A DNA stretch of 64,000 bases from an uncultured Rubripirellula sp. (lineage in GTDB: Bacteria > Planctomycetota > Planctomycetia > Pirellulales > Pirellulaceae). This document shows, one piece after another, positions 34,972 through 44,875 of the stretch (positions are counted from its first letter, which is position 1; the number at the start of each line of letters is the position of its first letter). The stretch is taken from the NCBI GenBank assembly GCA_938045805.1, contig CALIBL010000001.1, positions 92,966-156,965 on the forward strand, in the 5' to 3' direction. A program made the position numbers and the translations under genes. The notes under the pieces were generated by a model. The model was not told the origin of the DNA, did not search any database, and worked only from the letters and a program-made list of their open reading frames with translations.

Positions 34972-36897
34972 CTATGGCTGTTGAGAGGATTCAATGAAGG
35001 CGATAATTTCAAAGATTTCGTCTTTCGTGTATTGATCTAGTAACGCCTTCGGCATCATCGAGATTGCCGACGGTGCCATGACTTCAATGTCATCCTGAAG
35101 GATCGTGATTGGTTCGGTTGCTTCAGGATTCGTCATCAGAACAACTTTGTCGTTATCTTCGCTGATGCGAATGCCCGTTAAGGTTTGCCCGTCCACCGTC
35201 AGGATTTTCTGCATTTGGTAAGCTTCGTCTACTCGGTAAGAAGGTTCGAAGATTTCTCTAAGCAGCTCCTTGCGGTTTCCTTTCCATTTAGCAACCACTT
35301 TCGATAGATCTGGTCCGATCACACCACCTTCACCAGCAAGGCGATGGCATCCCCTGCAGGAGGCTTCGTTAAAAAGATTCGCTCCGATCGAAGTTGTTCT
35401 CCCGCGAACTCCGGCGTCAACTTCTGCTTCTAGATCCTGAACGGTCCAAGAATTGACAAACGATCGATTGTTTCCAATCGGATTGGCTGGTTCCTGTGGA
35501 TCGTTCAGCCATTGGTCTAAATCTTCGACGACCACCATCACTCCATACATCCGGTACCAATGTTGGGGGAAGGTGCAAACGTAGGGGTATTCGCCAGGTT
35601 CAGAGGGTGCGTCAAAAGTTAATCTGACCTGTGCGTCAGACGCGACCATATCCGTGGCGTATAAAACATCATCGGAGTCAGGGACGTATGCCAGTCCACT
35701 TGCGCCACCGGTGGGACCTGCATTCAAGCCACTCTGTGCAACCGGTTTTAATTTTCCTGGTCGGGTGATGACTAAGTTGTGGGGCATTAAGTCATGGTTT
35801 TCGAGAACGATCTGTATTGGTTTACCAGCTTGAACAGCAAAGAATGGCACGTCATATCGCATCTCTTCTTCAACTGTTCGTATCCGGATCATCCGAACGG
35901 TGACGGCATCCAAGCGTTTTCGGAAGTCTTTCGCTTTGCTTGAGCCAAGCATGCTAAGAGATTGGTCGGCGAGTTGCATGGCATTAGTAAACGCGTTACT
36001 CGTTCTTTCTTCCGCAGGTGTTTCTTCTGCGTACTTCACAAGTAGTTCGGCTAACTTTTGGTTTGCTGCCTCGGGGCGATCCTGTTTCGGGATCGTTAGT
36101 AGTGTGTTTACCGAAGCATCGCGGAGTGCGTTGTTTTCAAATGATTGGATAAGCATTTCGTACCGTCTTTGCGATTGCGTTTGGGCGTAGCCCATTGCCT
36201 TGATGGCCGCAATTTGAACATTCAGGTCAGTTGAGTGATTGAACGCAGCAATGATTTGTTCAAGGAGAGCATCTTTGATGTCTTGATCAATCGAGTACTG
36301 AAAAGCATTTAGGAGTGAAGTGAGTTGTGCAGGGGATTTTTTCGCCTCCGCAAAACAGCTACTGCCACCCTCCGAAGCACAGAGAGCTGCGAAGGCCGCG
36401 ACTCTCTCATATTCGTTACTCGAACTAGAAGATGCCTCAAAGATGGATCGCATCTCCATTAGCTCAGATTTTGGTTGCCCGATTAGTAGCTCAATCAGTT
36501 GCTCCGCAGTTTTGATTTGTTCACTGGTTTTAGTTTCAAGATTGGAAATCGATTCCGTCACTATTTGAGTTGTGTTTTTGCTAAGCAATTTGCTTAGGGA
36601 GGAAATTGCTTCTAATCTGAATTGAGCGGTCATGCCCGGTCTTGTCAAAATTGCTTGATAGACGGGAATGTATTTTGGATCGGTTGCTTCGCGTTCAACC
36701 ATTAATAGTCGTTGGTTGTCCAAACGCTTCAACTGGTAGGCAACCACACGTGGACTCTTATCCAAAAAGATTTTGGGTGGCTCGGGTTTAGTGATTTGTA
36801 ATTCATTGTGGTGATGGTGTTCCTGAGCCACGGAAACGCTAGCCATTAACGTCAAGATGATTGAAGAGAGGATCGCGTTTTTTTGCTTACTATTCAT
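34972..36897 (-). CDS. Cupredoxin plus cytochrome c periplasmic protein
   Basis: From the ATG at 36897 the protein has 641 residues: a signal peptide (about 1-25), a His-rich start (HHHH), helical HEAT-like repeats to about 330, a plastocyanin/azurin-like domain and a C-terminal cytochrome c. The blue-copper ligands are visible: His373 (MPHNLVI), Cys441, His446 and Met450 (YVCTFPQHWYRMYG). The heme motif CRGCH is at 514-518 with a distal GEGGVIGPDL region. The end resembles planctomycete heme-binding domains (QTLTGIRI, SMMPKALLDQ). It lies after the SGNH/dehydrogenase gene on the same strand and is probably its electron acceptor. Confidence 0.87.
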   Translation of the reverse strand: MNSKQKNAILSSIILTLMASVSVAQEHHHHNELQITKPEPPKIFLDKSPRVVAYQLKRLDNQRLLMVEREATDPKYIPVYQAILTRPGMTAQFRLEAISSLSKLLSKNTTQIVTESISNLETKTSEQIKTAEQLIELLIGQPKSELMEMRSIFEASSSSSNEYERVAAFAALCASEGGSSCFAEAKKSPAQLTSLLNAFQYSIDQDIKDALLEQIIAAFNHSTDLNVQIAAIKAMGYAQTQSQRRYEMLIQSFENNALRDASVNTLLTIPKQDRPEAANQKLAELLVKYAEETPAEERTSNAFTNAMQLADQSLSMLGSSKAKDFRKRLDAVTVRMIRIRTVEEEMRYDVPFFAVQAGKPIQIVLENHDLMPHNLVITRPGKLKPVAQSGLNAGPTGGASGLAYVPDSDDVLYATDMVASDAQVRLTFDAPSEPGEYPYVCTFPQHWYRMYGVMVVVEDLDQWLNDPQEPANPIGNNRSFVNSWTVQDLEAEVDAGVRGRTTSIGANLFNEASCRGCHRLAGEGGVIGPDLSKVVAKWKGNRKELLREIFEPSYRVDEAYQMQKILTVDGQTLTGIRISEDNDKVVLMTNPEATEPITILQDDIEVMAPSAISMMPKALLDQYTKDEIFEIIAFIESSQQP

Positions 36898-36955
36898 CAA
36901 TGGGACACACAAAAAGAAGATTTTAACCGAGACGTATCCGCCGGTTCTTGGAAAT

Positions 36956-36978
36956 CCTCAGGCTTTGGTAGCCTGAGG
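36956..36978. other. Strong hairpin between the dehydrogenase and cupredoxin genes
   Basis: A perfect 9-base inverted repeat, CCTCAGGCT (36956-36964) and AGCCTGAGG (36970-36978), with a 5-base loop lies in the spacer between two co-directional genes. There is no T tract on either side, so it is not a standard intrinsic terminator. It may adjust the amount of the downstream message or protect the upstream transcript end. Confidence 0.55.
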
Positions 36979-37040
36979 CGTCACCTAGAGCATGATTCAA
37001 TCAGCTTGAAAGTACTTCTTGGTAATTGAAAGCGACGATT

Positions 37041-39719
37041 CTATTGTTCCAGTCGCCGCATTGTCTCGTCGAGCGTGTACTGCAAATAATCATCAAGGTC
37101 CTGATCAAGAACACCGAGTGCCAACTCGATGGCATCGTCTCCCTGAAGGAAGCTGACTGCCCTGACACCCTCGAGGCGAACGCGAGGGTGTTCGTCTTGG
37201 ATGCTCTTTTCAAGCAGTTCGACGTGATTAGGTATTTCATTGATCCAGAAGGAAAGGACGCGAGTGGCCGCCGCTCTTGCCCGATGGTCGTTGGATTGCA
37301 GTAATCTCTCCAGAAGATTTGCATTGATCTGATGATGTGTTTGGTGCAACCAAAGTGTTTCTAGTAGATGGTGCTCATAATTTTCATCATCCTTTGCAAG
37401 GCCATCGGACCAAACCGCCAGTGCTTGCATGACTTCATTCGTGTCTCGCTGAGCGAGTTCACGACGGGCTCGATAGCGTGTTCTGTCTTCGGGAACCTTG
37501 AGTAATTCAAGTAACTTCTCAATTGGCTGCCCGTCGATCTTCGCGGGCTCAAGAACGGGCCGAGTTTTATGCTTCAGACGCCAGATGCGTCCGTGGCTGC
37601 GATCTCGGTTAGGCTCACGAAGGTTATGCTGTAAGTGTCCAATGAGGGCATTGTGCCAATCCACGATGTAAAGCGTTCCATCGGGTGCTATCTGCACATC
37701 GACAGGTCGAAAGTTACCGTCATCGCACATCAGTAAAGGTTCAACTTCCACTCCGACGAAACCGGACCCCTCTTCGCGGACCTCGTGATTCAGGATACCG
37801 CGATCACCAATACAGTTAGTAACGAGAAAGTTGCCCTGCATTTCAGGTGGGAAATGCCGACTCGAGACCATTGCACAGCCCCCGAGTGGTCGCGTCCGTT
37901 TGGGGTAGAAGGTGGGGAACTTGTATGCTGGATCGCCACCGGTGGTGGAGGCGATTCTCCTGTGTTGGCTACCGCCAGGGTGCTTCAGGGGGTAGTCGAT
38001 TCGTCCCGTAAGTGGGGCGGCCCAGTAGCTGTGCCCTGGGGAAGCATCGCCGATGAAGTTTTGGCCCCATCGATCGAAAACATGACCCCACGGATTTGCG
38101 AAAGCGAAATTACAGAATGCAGAGAGTTGGTGCGTCTTAGGATGGTGACTCCAAATGCCCGCTTCTGACATACGGGTGAGTCCGTAAGGGCTTTCAACCT
38201 GAGAAAATTTGAACGTTCCCTCTTGGAAGTAGAGGTTACCGCCTGGTCCCCATTCAAACGCTGCGATTCCGTGGTGGGAGTCTGCCGAGTCAAATCCAAA
38301 TAATGGGCGTGTGCGGGAATCGGCTACATCATCTCCATCGGTATCTTGGGCAAAGATAATGTCAGGCTGTTCCGCTATGTAAACTCCACCATTACCGATT
38401 TCAAATCCAGTTGGTTGATGCAGTCCATCGATGAAAACCTTGCACTCATCAGCGGTCCCATCTCCATTACCGTCTTCAAGGATGAGAATTTTGTCGTCAA
38501 GTTTGGATTTGGGTTTCCACTGGGGGTAGGACTGCATGGTGGCGACCCATAATCGACCTTTGTTATCGAAGTTAAGTGCCACTGGATTTGCGAGTTCAGG
38601 AAATTGCTCTTCGGAAGCAACCAGTTGGATTTCAAAGTCCGGATGAATTTTAAAGAGCTTCGCTTGTTCTTCTGCAGGTAAGTAATCCAACGATCCGAGC
38701 TTACCTCGCTTCGCATTCGGGTCATCAGGACCACCGACATTAGTCTTGGGTTGGATAAAAGGTAGCGTGTTTGAGTCGTCAACTATTTCAGATAGGGGGT
38801 TTCCCTTCGCAAGTTGCCAAATCCTTTGATCACGGTTCGACGTCATTTGATCGAGGATTTCTCGTTCACGTTCCATGACATCGGTGTTGTTGTAGGTGCC
38901 GTCACTGCCCGCTTTGCCTCGCGTACCGTAGATCGAGTATCCATTGACCGCTCGGTATCGATGCCACCAATGAAAGTTCTTGTCATTGATCTCGCTGACA
39001 AGTCGTTCATTGATGGGCTGAACATCATTAGTGCCAAATAACGCCTGATCTAAAATTGACGCAAACTCGCGGTAGCCAGCAGCGTTCAGATGGCAGCCAT
39101 TCAAGGTGAGGCGGTCTTTGCTGGCTTCAAATAGATGTTTCGTCGGCGTGAAGACATCAGCAAACGGGACTTCGCATTCCATCGCGACTTCTTTCAACGC
39201 CTCGCAGTACATCACCAAACGCTCGTTGTGCTGGTCGCCGTTGGGTAGACTCGGATCTCCGGTGTTCTCAAATGCGATCGGAGACACCAATGCTACTCTT
39301 GGAGTGCCTTTTCCATAATCCTTGGACCGAGTTTCGTTCACCAAGCGAGTTAGGTCGGCTTTGAATTTGGATACGCCCTCGGATCCCGCAAAGGATTCGT
39401 TGTACCCGAAGAAATACAGAATGACTGAAGCTTGACTGTGACTCAAATGTTGATCTGGTTCACCAAAGTTTTCCGAACGAATTCTCTCGAACGGTTCATC
39501 ACCCGGGAACGCTAGGTTTCGAACGACAAGGTTGTGGTTCGGGAAGCGTTGGTGCAAAAGCGATTCCCATTCATTGTGGTGCTGGAGCCTTTCAGCAAGA
39601 GCGTTACCTACTAGGCAGATGTGATCCCCTTTCTCGAGTGATAATTCGACTGCATTGCATGAAATGCAAATGATGGTCAGGGCAACGGTTAAAAAGAGTT
39701 TTGCAGATCGATGCAACAT
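37041..39719 (-). CDS. SGNH-like plus beta-propeller dehydrogenase plus HEAT protein
   Basis: The protein has 892 residues: a signal peptide (about 1-23), an SGNH hydrolase-like domain to about 230, a linker, a PVC-type membrane-bound dehydrogenase beta-propeller (about 355-740, with NFDNKGRLWVATMQSYP, GFDSADSHHGIAAFEWGPG and APDGTLYIVDWHNALIGH) and HEAT repeats to the end. The SGNH block I reads VGNALAERL, with Ala40 where the nucleophile Ser of GDSL is expected, although the late His is kept in NGCHLNAAGY. The usual C-terminal cytochrome c is absent; it is supplied by the next gene. Predicted periplasmic sugar or alcohol oxidation; substrate unknown. Confidence 0.83.
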   Translation of the reverse strand: MLHRSAKLFLTVALTIICISCNAVELSLEKGDHICLVGNALAERLQHHNEWESLLHQRFPNHNLVVRNLAFPGDEPFERIRSENFGEPDQHLSHSQASVILYFFGYNESFAGSEGVSKFKADLTRLVNETRSKDYGKGTPRVALVSPIAFENTGDPSLPNGDQHNERLVMYCEALKEVAMECEVPFADVFTPTKHLFEASKDRLTLNGCHLNAAGYREFASILDQALFGTNDVQPINERLVSEINDKNFHWWHRYRAVNGYSIYGTRGKAGSDGTYNNTDVMEREREILDQMTSNRDQRIWQLAKGNPLSEIVDDSNTLPFIQPKTNVGGPDDPNAKRGKLGSLDYLPAEEQAKLFKIHPDFEIQLVASEEQFPELANPVALNFDNKGRLWVATMQSYPQWKPKSKLDDKILILEDGNGDGTADECKVFIDGLHQPTGFEIGNGGVYIAEQPDIIFAQDTDGDDVADSRTRPLFGFDSADSHHGIAAFEWGPGGNLYFQEGTFKFSQVESPYGLTRMSEAGIWSHHPKTHQLSAFCNFAFANPWGHVFDRWGQNFIGDASPGHSYWAAPLTGRIDYPLKHPGGSQHRRIASTTGGDPAYKFPTFYPKRTRPLGGCAMVSSRHFPPEMQGNFLVTNCIGDRGILNHEVREEGSGFVGVEVEPLLMCDDGNFRPVDVQIAPDGTLYIVDWHNALIGHLQHNLREPNRDRSHGRIWRLKHKTRPVLEPAKIDGQPIEKLLELLKVPEDRTRYRARRELAQRDTNEVMQALAVWSDGLAKDDENYEHHLLETLWLHQTHHQINANLLERLLQSNDHRARAAATRVLSFWINEIPNHVELLEKSIQDEHPRVRLEGVRAVSFLQGDDAIELALGVLDQDLDDYLQYTLDETMRRLEQ

Positions 39720-39909
39720 GATGATTTCTTACAGTCTCGTCTGGGGCGTCGCTGGTTAGCGAAGTTTTAGGATGCCGACTGGCTTACGGAATGTAGTATC
39801 TTAACGGTTGCCGCCACGGCTTGGTATCGCCGAGGTGACCTCACCTCCTGTCCTGATCCCTAGCTTGAAAATCGAATTATTTCCGCCACGTTCAGTAACC
39901 GTTAAAAAA

Positions 39910-40374
39910 ATGTCATTGGAAACAAAAATTGCCGACTACGGCGATGCTCATGACTCCAAAGCGATCATCTCATTAATGCGAGAGTATGCAAAGATTGAGG
40001 GATGTGATCGCGACGATTTGGAAGCATTACCTCGATTGCTCTCGGAGTTAGACCAAGGTTTTAGTGTTCTTGCGTATCAAGAAACGAATCCGGTAGGGCT
40101 GATCAACTGTTTCTATGGCTTTTCGACCTTTGAATTGCGGACAGTGGTTAATATTCACGATGTTATCGTTACGGAATCGCATCGCAGACGCGGTGTGGCT
40201 GGGAATATGTTGGCTCGCGTCGAGGCCGAAGGTCGCTCTCGCGGTGCTTGTCGGCTCACACTAGAGGTCCTCGCTGACAATGTATTTGCGAAGCGAGCAT
40301 ACCAGAAATTTGGTTTCGGTCAGGATCCATCTCATCCGGGTATTGAGACTTACTTTATGCGTAAGCAATTGTAG
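39910..40374 (+). CDS. GNAT-family N-acetyltransferase
   Basis: The ATG at 39910 gives 154 residues; a much earlier start at 39808 would add 34 residues with no family match. The GNAT fold is supported by IHDVIVTESHRRRGVAGNML, the acetyl-CoA-binding R-x-x-G-x-A loop, and by LEVLADNVFAKRAYQKFGF at the end. It transfers an acetyl group to an amine; acceptor unknown. It is divergent from the dehydrogenase gene and is followed by a bidirectional terminator. Confidence 0.85.
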   Translation: MSLETKIADYGDAHDSKAIISLMREYAKIEGCDRDDLEALPRLLSELDQGFSVLAYQETNPVGLINCFYGFSTFELRTVVNIHDVIVTESHRRRGVAGNMLARVEAEGRSRGACRLTLEVLADNVFAKRAYQKFGFGQDPSHPGIETYFMRKQL

Positions 40375-40453
40375 GTTTTGCGTTCAATCGAGATGCATCG
40401 CTTTACTGCGTCCTGAAACAGAGTTCGTGATGAAGCCCCTGCGATATCCAATA

Positions 40454-40493
40454 AAAAACCTCCTGTGCCGTAAAAGTTGGCTAGGAGGTTTTT
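40454..40493. terminator. Bidirectional intrinsic terminator
   Basis: A perfect 11-base inverted repeat, AAAAACCTCCT (40454-40464) and AGGAGGTTTTT (40483-40493), sits in the gap between the rightward GNAT gene and the leftward aceF. The A/T ends provide a U tract in both directions, so it can stop transcription from both sides. Confidence 0.8.
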
Positions 40494-40578
40494 CAGTTCA
40501 ACGATTTGAGACCGCTGCTTCTAGGGCTCTGAGCTTGTACAGTTTTGAGCTTGTACAGTTCTGAGCGAGTGGTGCGAC

Positions 40579-42015
40579 CTAAAGGGCAAGCAGAAGCCGG
40601 CTTGGGGCCTCCAGGAATCCGATGACATCGTTCAGGAACCGTGCGGCGGTTCCACCGTCAACTAAGCGATGATCATAAGACAAGCTTAGAGGCATCATCA
40701 GTCGAGGTTGGATCGAATTATCCGGCATCACAACTGGGAGTTTTCTGCTACGACCGACCAGCAGGATTGCAACTTCGGGTACGTTGACAATCGGAGTGGA
40801 ATATTGGCCGCCTATTGCACCCAAGTTGCTAATGGTGAAACTACCACCGCGGAGGTCACTAACGCCAAAGTTGCCGCTTCGTACTTTACCCGCCATCTCG
40901 GCGAGTGATCGCGTGATCTCAGGAATGCCCATCATGTCTGCATTCTTCATCACGGGCACGACTAAGCCACGATCGGTGTCTACCGCGATGCCAACATTCA
41001 CATAATCTTTATAGATGATCTGATCGTTTTCTTGATCAATCACGGCGTTGATCGCCGGATGGTGACGCAGTGCAGTAGCAATTGCCTTAATCAGAAAAGG
41101 CATGGTGGTTAGTTTAAGGCCTTGAGCTGCATAGTCGTCTTTGCTGCTTTGGCGCAGATGCTCTAGGTCGGTGATGTCCGCATCGTCAAAGTTTGTGACT
41201 CTTGGAACCGCTGACCAACTCGCATGCATTTGGTTGGCAATGGTCTTGCGAATGCGGTCCATTCGCTCGACCCTGATTGGACCATGTTCATCCGATCCGT
41301 TTGGAGCAGGTTTGTTTGCGGCCGACGATTCCGTCTCAGTGGCCGGAGCCGGATTGGGGGTTATTGCTGCCGATGGCGCGGGTGACGCAGCTGAGGTTTG
41401 GTTTGAGGCTCGGACGACTGAAAGAATATCGTCACGAGTGATACGACCTCCATCGCCAGACCCTGGTACGCGGCCTAGGTCGACCCCAACCTCCCTCGCA
41501 AATCTTCGGATTGCTGGTCCAGCAGCAATGACTTCATCCGATGCGCTGGATGCGGTCGCTGGTGGCGCTGCCGTGGGCGCTGGTGGGTTCACTGGTGGAG
41601 CCGCCACAGGGGCTGGTGGTGGGCTAACGGGTTGAGGAGCCGGAGCAGCCTCTGTGGTTGGTGCAGGAGTGGGCGTGGGCGCTGCCGGAGGATCAGGCTC
41701 AGGAGCTGGTTCGGGCTCGGCTGGGGCTGCAGCCTCCGGTGCGGGTGACGTCTCTGCTTTGGGCTCACTACCAGAGGAATCCGCTTCGAGTTCAAGGATT
41801 AAGCCGTTGATGGCTACCGTGTCACCTTCGCTTATCAAGATTTTGGTGACTTTGCCCCCGACGGATGCCGGAACCGTGACGGTTGCCTTGTCGGTTTCCA
41901 TCTCGACAATGTCTTGACCCTTTTCAATCGTGTCCCCCACAGCCACGAAGATTTCAAGGACATCTCCGGATTCAATACCGTCACCGAGGTCAGGGAGTTT
42001 TACTTCGATAGTCAT
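40579..42015 (-). CDS. aceF: Pyruvate dehydrogenase E2, dihydrolipoamide acetyltransferase
   Basis: The protein has 478 residues. It has one lipoyl domain at the N-terminus (lipoyl Lys in VEMETDKATVTVPA, about residue 43), a long Pro/Ala linker (about 85-155), a peripheral subunit-binding domain (AGPAIRRFAREVGVDLGRVPG, about 167) and the catalytic domain with the DHRLVDGGTAARF motif near the C-terminus. It carries acetyl groups from E1 to CoA. E. coli E2 has three lipoyl domains; one is normal in many other bacteria. It lies 127 bases downstream of aceE on the same strand. No E3 gene is within the window. Being a branched-chain or 2-oxoglutarate E2 is less likely given the aceE neighbour. Confidence 0.93.
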   Translation of the reverse strand: MTIEVKLPDLGDGIESGDVLEIFVAVGDTIEKGQDIVEMETDKATVTVPASVGGKVTKILISEGDTVAINGLILELEADSSGSEPKAETSPAPEAAAPAEPEPAPEPDPPAAPTPTPAPTTEAAPAPQPVSPPPAPVAAPPVNPPAPTAAPPATASSASDEVIAAGPAIRRFAREVGVDLGRVPGSGDGGRITRDDILSVVRASNQTSAASPAPSAAITPNPAPATETESSAANKPAPNGSDEHGPIRVERMDRIRKTIANQMHASWSAVPRVTNFDDADITDLEHLRQSSKDDYAAQGLKLTTMPFLIKAIATALRHHPAINAVIDQENDQIIYKDYVNVGIAVDTDRGLVVPVMKNADMMGIPEITRSLAEMAGKVRSGNFGVSDLRGGSFTISNLGAIGGQYSTPIVNVPEVAILLVGRSRKLPVVMPDNSIQPRLMMPLSLSYDHRLVDGGTAARFLNDVIGFLEAPSRLLLAL

Positions 42016-42142
42016 TCAGTGTTTTCGTTATTCAAAAGGCACGTGGATACAGGTTGTCTCGCTAGAAGGTGAAGCGATGAATTTACCCTGTGTCAAATTG
42101 ATCAAGTTTATTCTTATCGAGTGCGAAGAATTCAACGCACCC

Positions 42143-44875
42143 TTAAGCGAAATAGGGGTTTGGCTTTTCGGCGTCATAGCCGAGTTGGCTGATGGCATCC
42201 TGAACATCTTTGGGTTGCAGAACATCCGCTTTGGCGAGGCGACTGAGTGCTGCGATCGTGATGGATTCCGCATCAACTTCAAAGTGGCGACGTAAGGACT
42301 CTCGAGTGTCGCTGCGGCCCATGCCGTCAGTACCGAGCACAAAGTAGTCTCCTGGAATCCAAGGAGTAAGTTGTTCGGCAAGTGCACGGACGTAATCGCT
42401 GGCAGCGATGAACGGTCCTTCTGCTCCATCGAGGATTTCTTCCAAGTAACTTTTCTTTGGAGTTTCTGTTGGGTGGAGCATGTTCCAGCGATCACAATCG
42501 CCGGCCTCACGACGCAATTGTGTGTAGCTCGTAACACTCCACACGTCGCTGGCAACATTGAATTGTTCAGCTAGGATCTCTTGGGCCTTCAGGACACCAT
42601 TAAGGATCGCTCCGCTGCCAAACAGTTGGACTCTCGCTTTGGGGTTATCAACCTCACGACTGCGATAACGATACATTCCTTTGATGATGCCGTCTTCGCA
42701 TCCTTCGGGCATTTCAGGGTGATCATATGGTTCGTTTTCGCACATCAGGTAGTAGATGCACTCTTCACCATCCTCATACATGCGTTTCAAGCCTTCCATG
42801 ATGATTACGACCGTTTCGTAAGCGAACGCTGGATCGTATGAACGCACCGTCGGGAATGCGATCGCATTGAGAAGGCTGTGGCCATCTTGATGTTGGAGTC
42901 CCTCGCCGTTGAGCGTGGTGCGACCCGCAGTAGCTCCAATAAGGAAACCTTTGGCTCGCATGTCCGCCGCGGCCCAAACCAAGTCACCAATTCGTTGGAA
43001 ACCGAACATGCTGTAATAGATGAAGAACGGAATCATGTTAATCCCGTGCAAGCTGTAGGCTGTCCCAGCAGCATTGAAGCTACTCATTGAACCAGCTTCG
43101 GTAATTCCCTCTTCAAGGATCTGCCCGTCCTGTGCTTCCTTGTAATAGGTGATTTGTTCGGAATCGACCGGCTCATACAGTTGTCCGGCATGAGCATAGA
43201 TGCCGAATTGGCGGAACATGCCTTCCATCCCAAACGTTCTTGATTCATCAGGAACAATGGGAACCATGTGTTTGCCGATTTTCTTGTCGCGACACAGAGC
43301 GATTAATGTCTGAACGACCGCGAATGTCGTGCTGATATTCTTATTCTCGAGTTTGCTGATCAGCTTGCGATACTCGTCAAGCGTTGGAACTTCCATCGTG
43401 GGATGAACGGTTGGACGGCTCGGTACGGATCCACCCAATGCAGCACGTCTTTCTTTTAGATACTTGATCTCTTGGCTGTTCTCGGGTGGTTTGTAGAAGG
43501 GTGCTTGCCCAACCTCCTCGTCACTGATCGGAATGCCGAAGCGAGTTCGGAACTCCAATAGTTCTTCTTCGTTCATCTTCTTCTGATTGTGCGCGACATT
43601 GCGTCCTTCACCCGCTTCGCCAAGCCCGTAGCCCTTGACGGTTTTGGCAAGGATCACCGTTGGTTTACCGTTTTTCAGTTCGGTTGCCATCTTGTAGGCG
43701 GCGTAGACTTTCTCAGGGTCATGCCCACCTCGCCGCATCTTTTCGAGACGCTCATCACTGTAATTCTCGACAAGTTTTAGAAGTTCTGGGTACTTGCCAA
43801 AGAAGTGTTCGCGGATGTAGCTACCGGGCATCCCCGTGTACTTCTGGAATTGTCCGTCAACGACTTCACCCATGCGTTTGACGAGTAAGCCGGAGGTGTC
43901 TTTTGCAAGAAGATGATCCCAGTCATCTCCCCAAACGACCTTGATCACGTTCCATCCAGCACCACGGAAGATCGACTCCAATTCCTGAATGATTTTTCCG
44001 TTTCCGCGAACTGGGCCGTCTAATCTCTGAAGATTACAGTTGATGACAAAAATCAGATTGTCAAGTTTTTCTCTCGCTGCAAGTCCGATCGCGCCGAGCG
44101 TTTCTGGTTCGTCACATTCCCCGTCACCTAGAAATGCCCAGACTCTTTGACCTGCAGTGTCTTTCAAACCACGATCGCGCATGTATTCATTGAAGCGAGC
44201 CTGATAGATCGCCATGATCGGCCCCAATCCCATTGAAACCGTGGGATATTCCCAGAAGTCGGGCATCAGCCAAGGATGGGGGTAGCTCGAGAGACCGCCG
44301 CCGGGCGATAGTTCCCGCCGAAAATTTTCGAGATCGTTTTCCGTCAGGCGACCTTCAAGATACGCGCGACTATACATCCCCGGTGAAGCGTGGCCTTGGA
44401 AAAAGATTGTATCGCCCGCATATCCGTTTTCACCTCTTCCTCGGAAGAAGTGGTTGCAGGCGATTTCATAAAGTGTTGCACTCGAAGCAAACGTACTAAT
44501 ATGACCACCGACGCCACCACCGCGTTTATTGGCTCGAACCACCATCGCCATGGCATTCCAGCGGACGATTGATTTGATGCGACGTTCGAGTTCTCGATTG
44601 CCCGGGAAGGGAGGCTGATCCTGCAGCGGGATCGTATTCACATAGGGGGTGCTGGTGTCTTCGGCGGACTGAATTCCTTCACTTGCCGCTCGATCACGCA
44701 GTTGTTCGATCAGGAATCGAACGCGATCTGGTCCTTTGCTCTTCAATACATAATCGAGTGAGGAGAGCCACTCTTGTGTCTCAGCAGCATCAATGTCGAT
44801 GTCGGTGGTGCGTTGTTCCAATTCACCCAAGAAAGCATCGACTTCGGACTCTGCTGTAGCTTTCGATTCTGACAT
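42143..44875 (-). CDS. aceE: Pyruvate dehydrogenase E1, homodimeric type
   Basis: The protein has 910 residues, the normal length for the single-chain AceE type. The TPP-binding region is seen in FLGDGECDEPETLGAIGLAAREKLDNL with the following NCNLQRLDGPVRGN. HISTFASSATLYEIACNHFFRG and AGRTTLNGEGLQHQDGHS are highly conserved in AceE. It decarboxylates pyruvate and passes the acetyl group to E2. It is the first gene of an aceE-aceF unit transcribed leftward. Nothing unusual in the sequence. Confidence 0.96.
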   Translation of the reverse strand: MSESKATAESEVDAFLGELEQRTTDIDIDAAETQEWLSSLDYVLKSKGPDRVRFLIEQLRDRAASEGIQSAEDTSTPYVNTIPLQDQPPFPGNRELERRIKSIVRWNAMAMVVRANKRGGGVGGHISTFASSATLYEIACNHFFRGRGENGYAGDTIFFQGHASPGMYSRAYLEGRLTENDLENFRRELSPGGGLSSYPHPWLMPDFWEYPTVSMGLGPIMAIYQARFNEYMRDRGLKDTAGQRVWAFLGDGECDEPETLGAIGLAAREKLDNLIFVINCNLQRLDGPVRGNGKIIQELESIFRGAGWNVIKVVWGDDWDHLLAKDTSGLLVKRMGEVVDGQFQKYTGMPGSYIREHFFGKYPELLKLVENYSDERLEKMRRGGHDPEKVYAAYKMATELKNGKPTVILAKTVKGYGLGEAGEGRNVAHNQKKMNEEELLEFRTRFGIPISDEEVGQAPFYKPPENSQEIKYLKERRAALGGSVPSRPTVHPTMEVPTLDEYRKLISKLENKNISTTFAVVQTLIALCRDKKIGKHMVPIVPDESRTFGMEGMFRQFGIYAHAGQLYEPVDSEQITYYKEAQDGQILEEGITEAGSMSSFNAAGTAYSLHGINMIPFFIYYSMFGFQRIGDLVWAAADMRAKGFLIGATAGRTTLNGEGLQHQDGHSLLNAIAFPTVRSYDPAFAYETVVIIMEGLKRMYEDGEECIYYLMCENEPYDHPEMPEGCEDGIIKGMYRYRSREVDNPKARVQLFGSGAILNGVLKAQEILAEQFNVASDVWSVTSYTQLRREAGDCDRWNMLHPTETPKKSYLEEILDGAEGPFIAASDYVRALAEQLTPWIPGDYFVLGTDGMGRSDTRESLRRHFEVDAESITIAALSRLAKADVLQPKDVQDAISQLGYDAEKPNPYFA

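Noticed and set aside
41290..41930. Long + strand frames (for example 41141-41635) over aceF
   Set aside because: They are antisense to the Ala/Pro-rich linker of E2; the repetitive codons keep the other strand open by composition.
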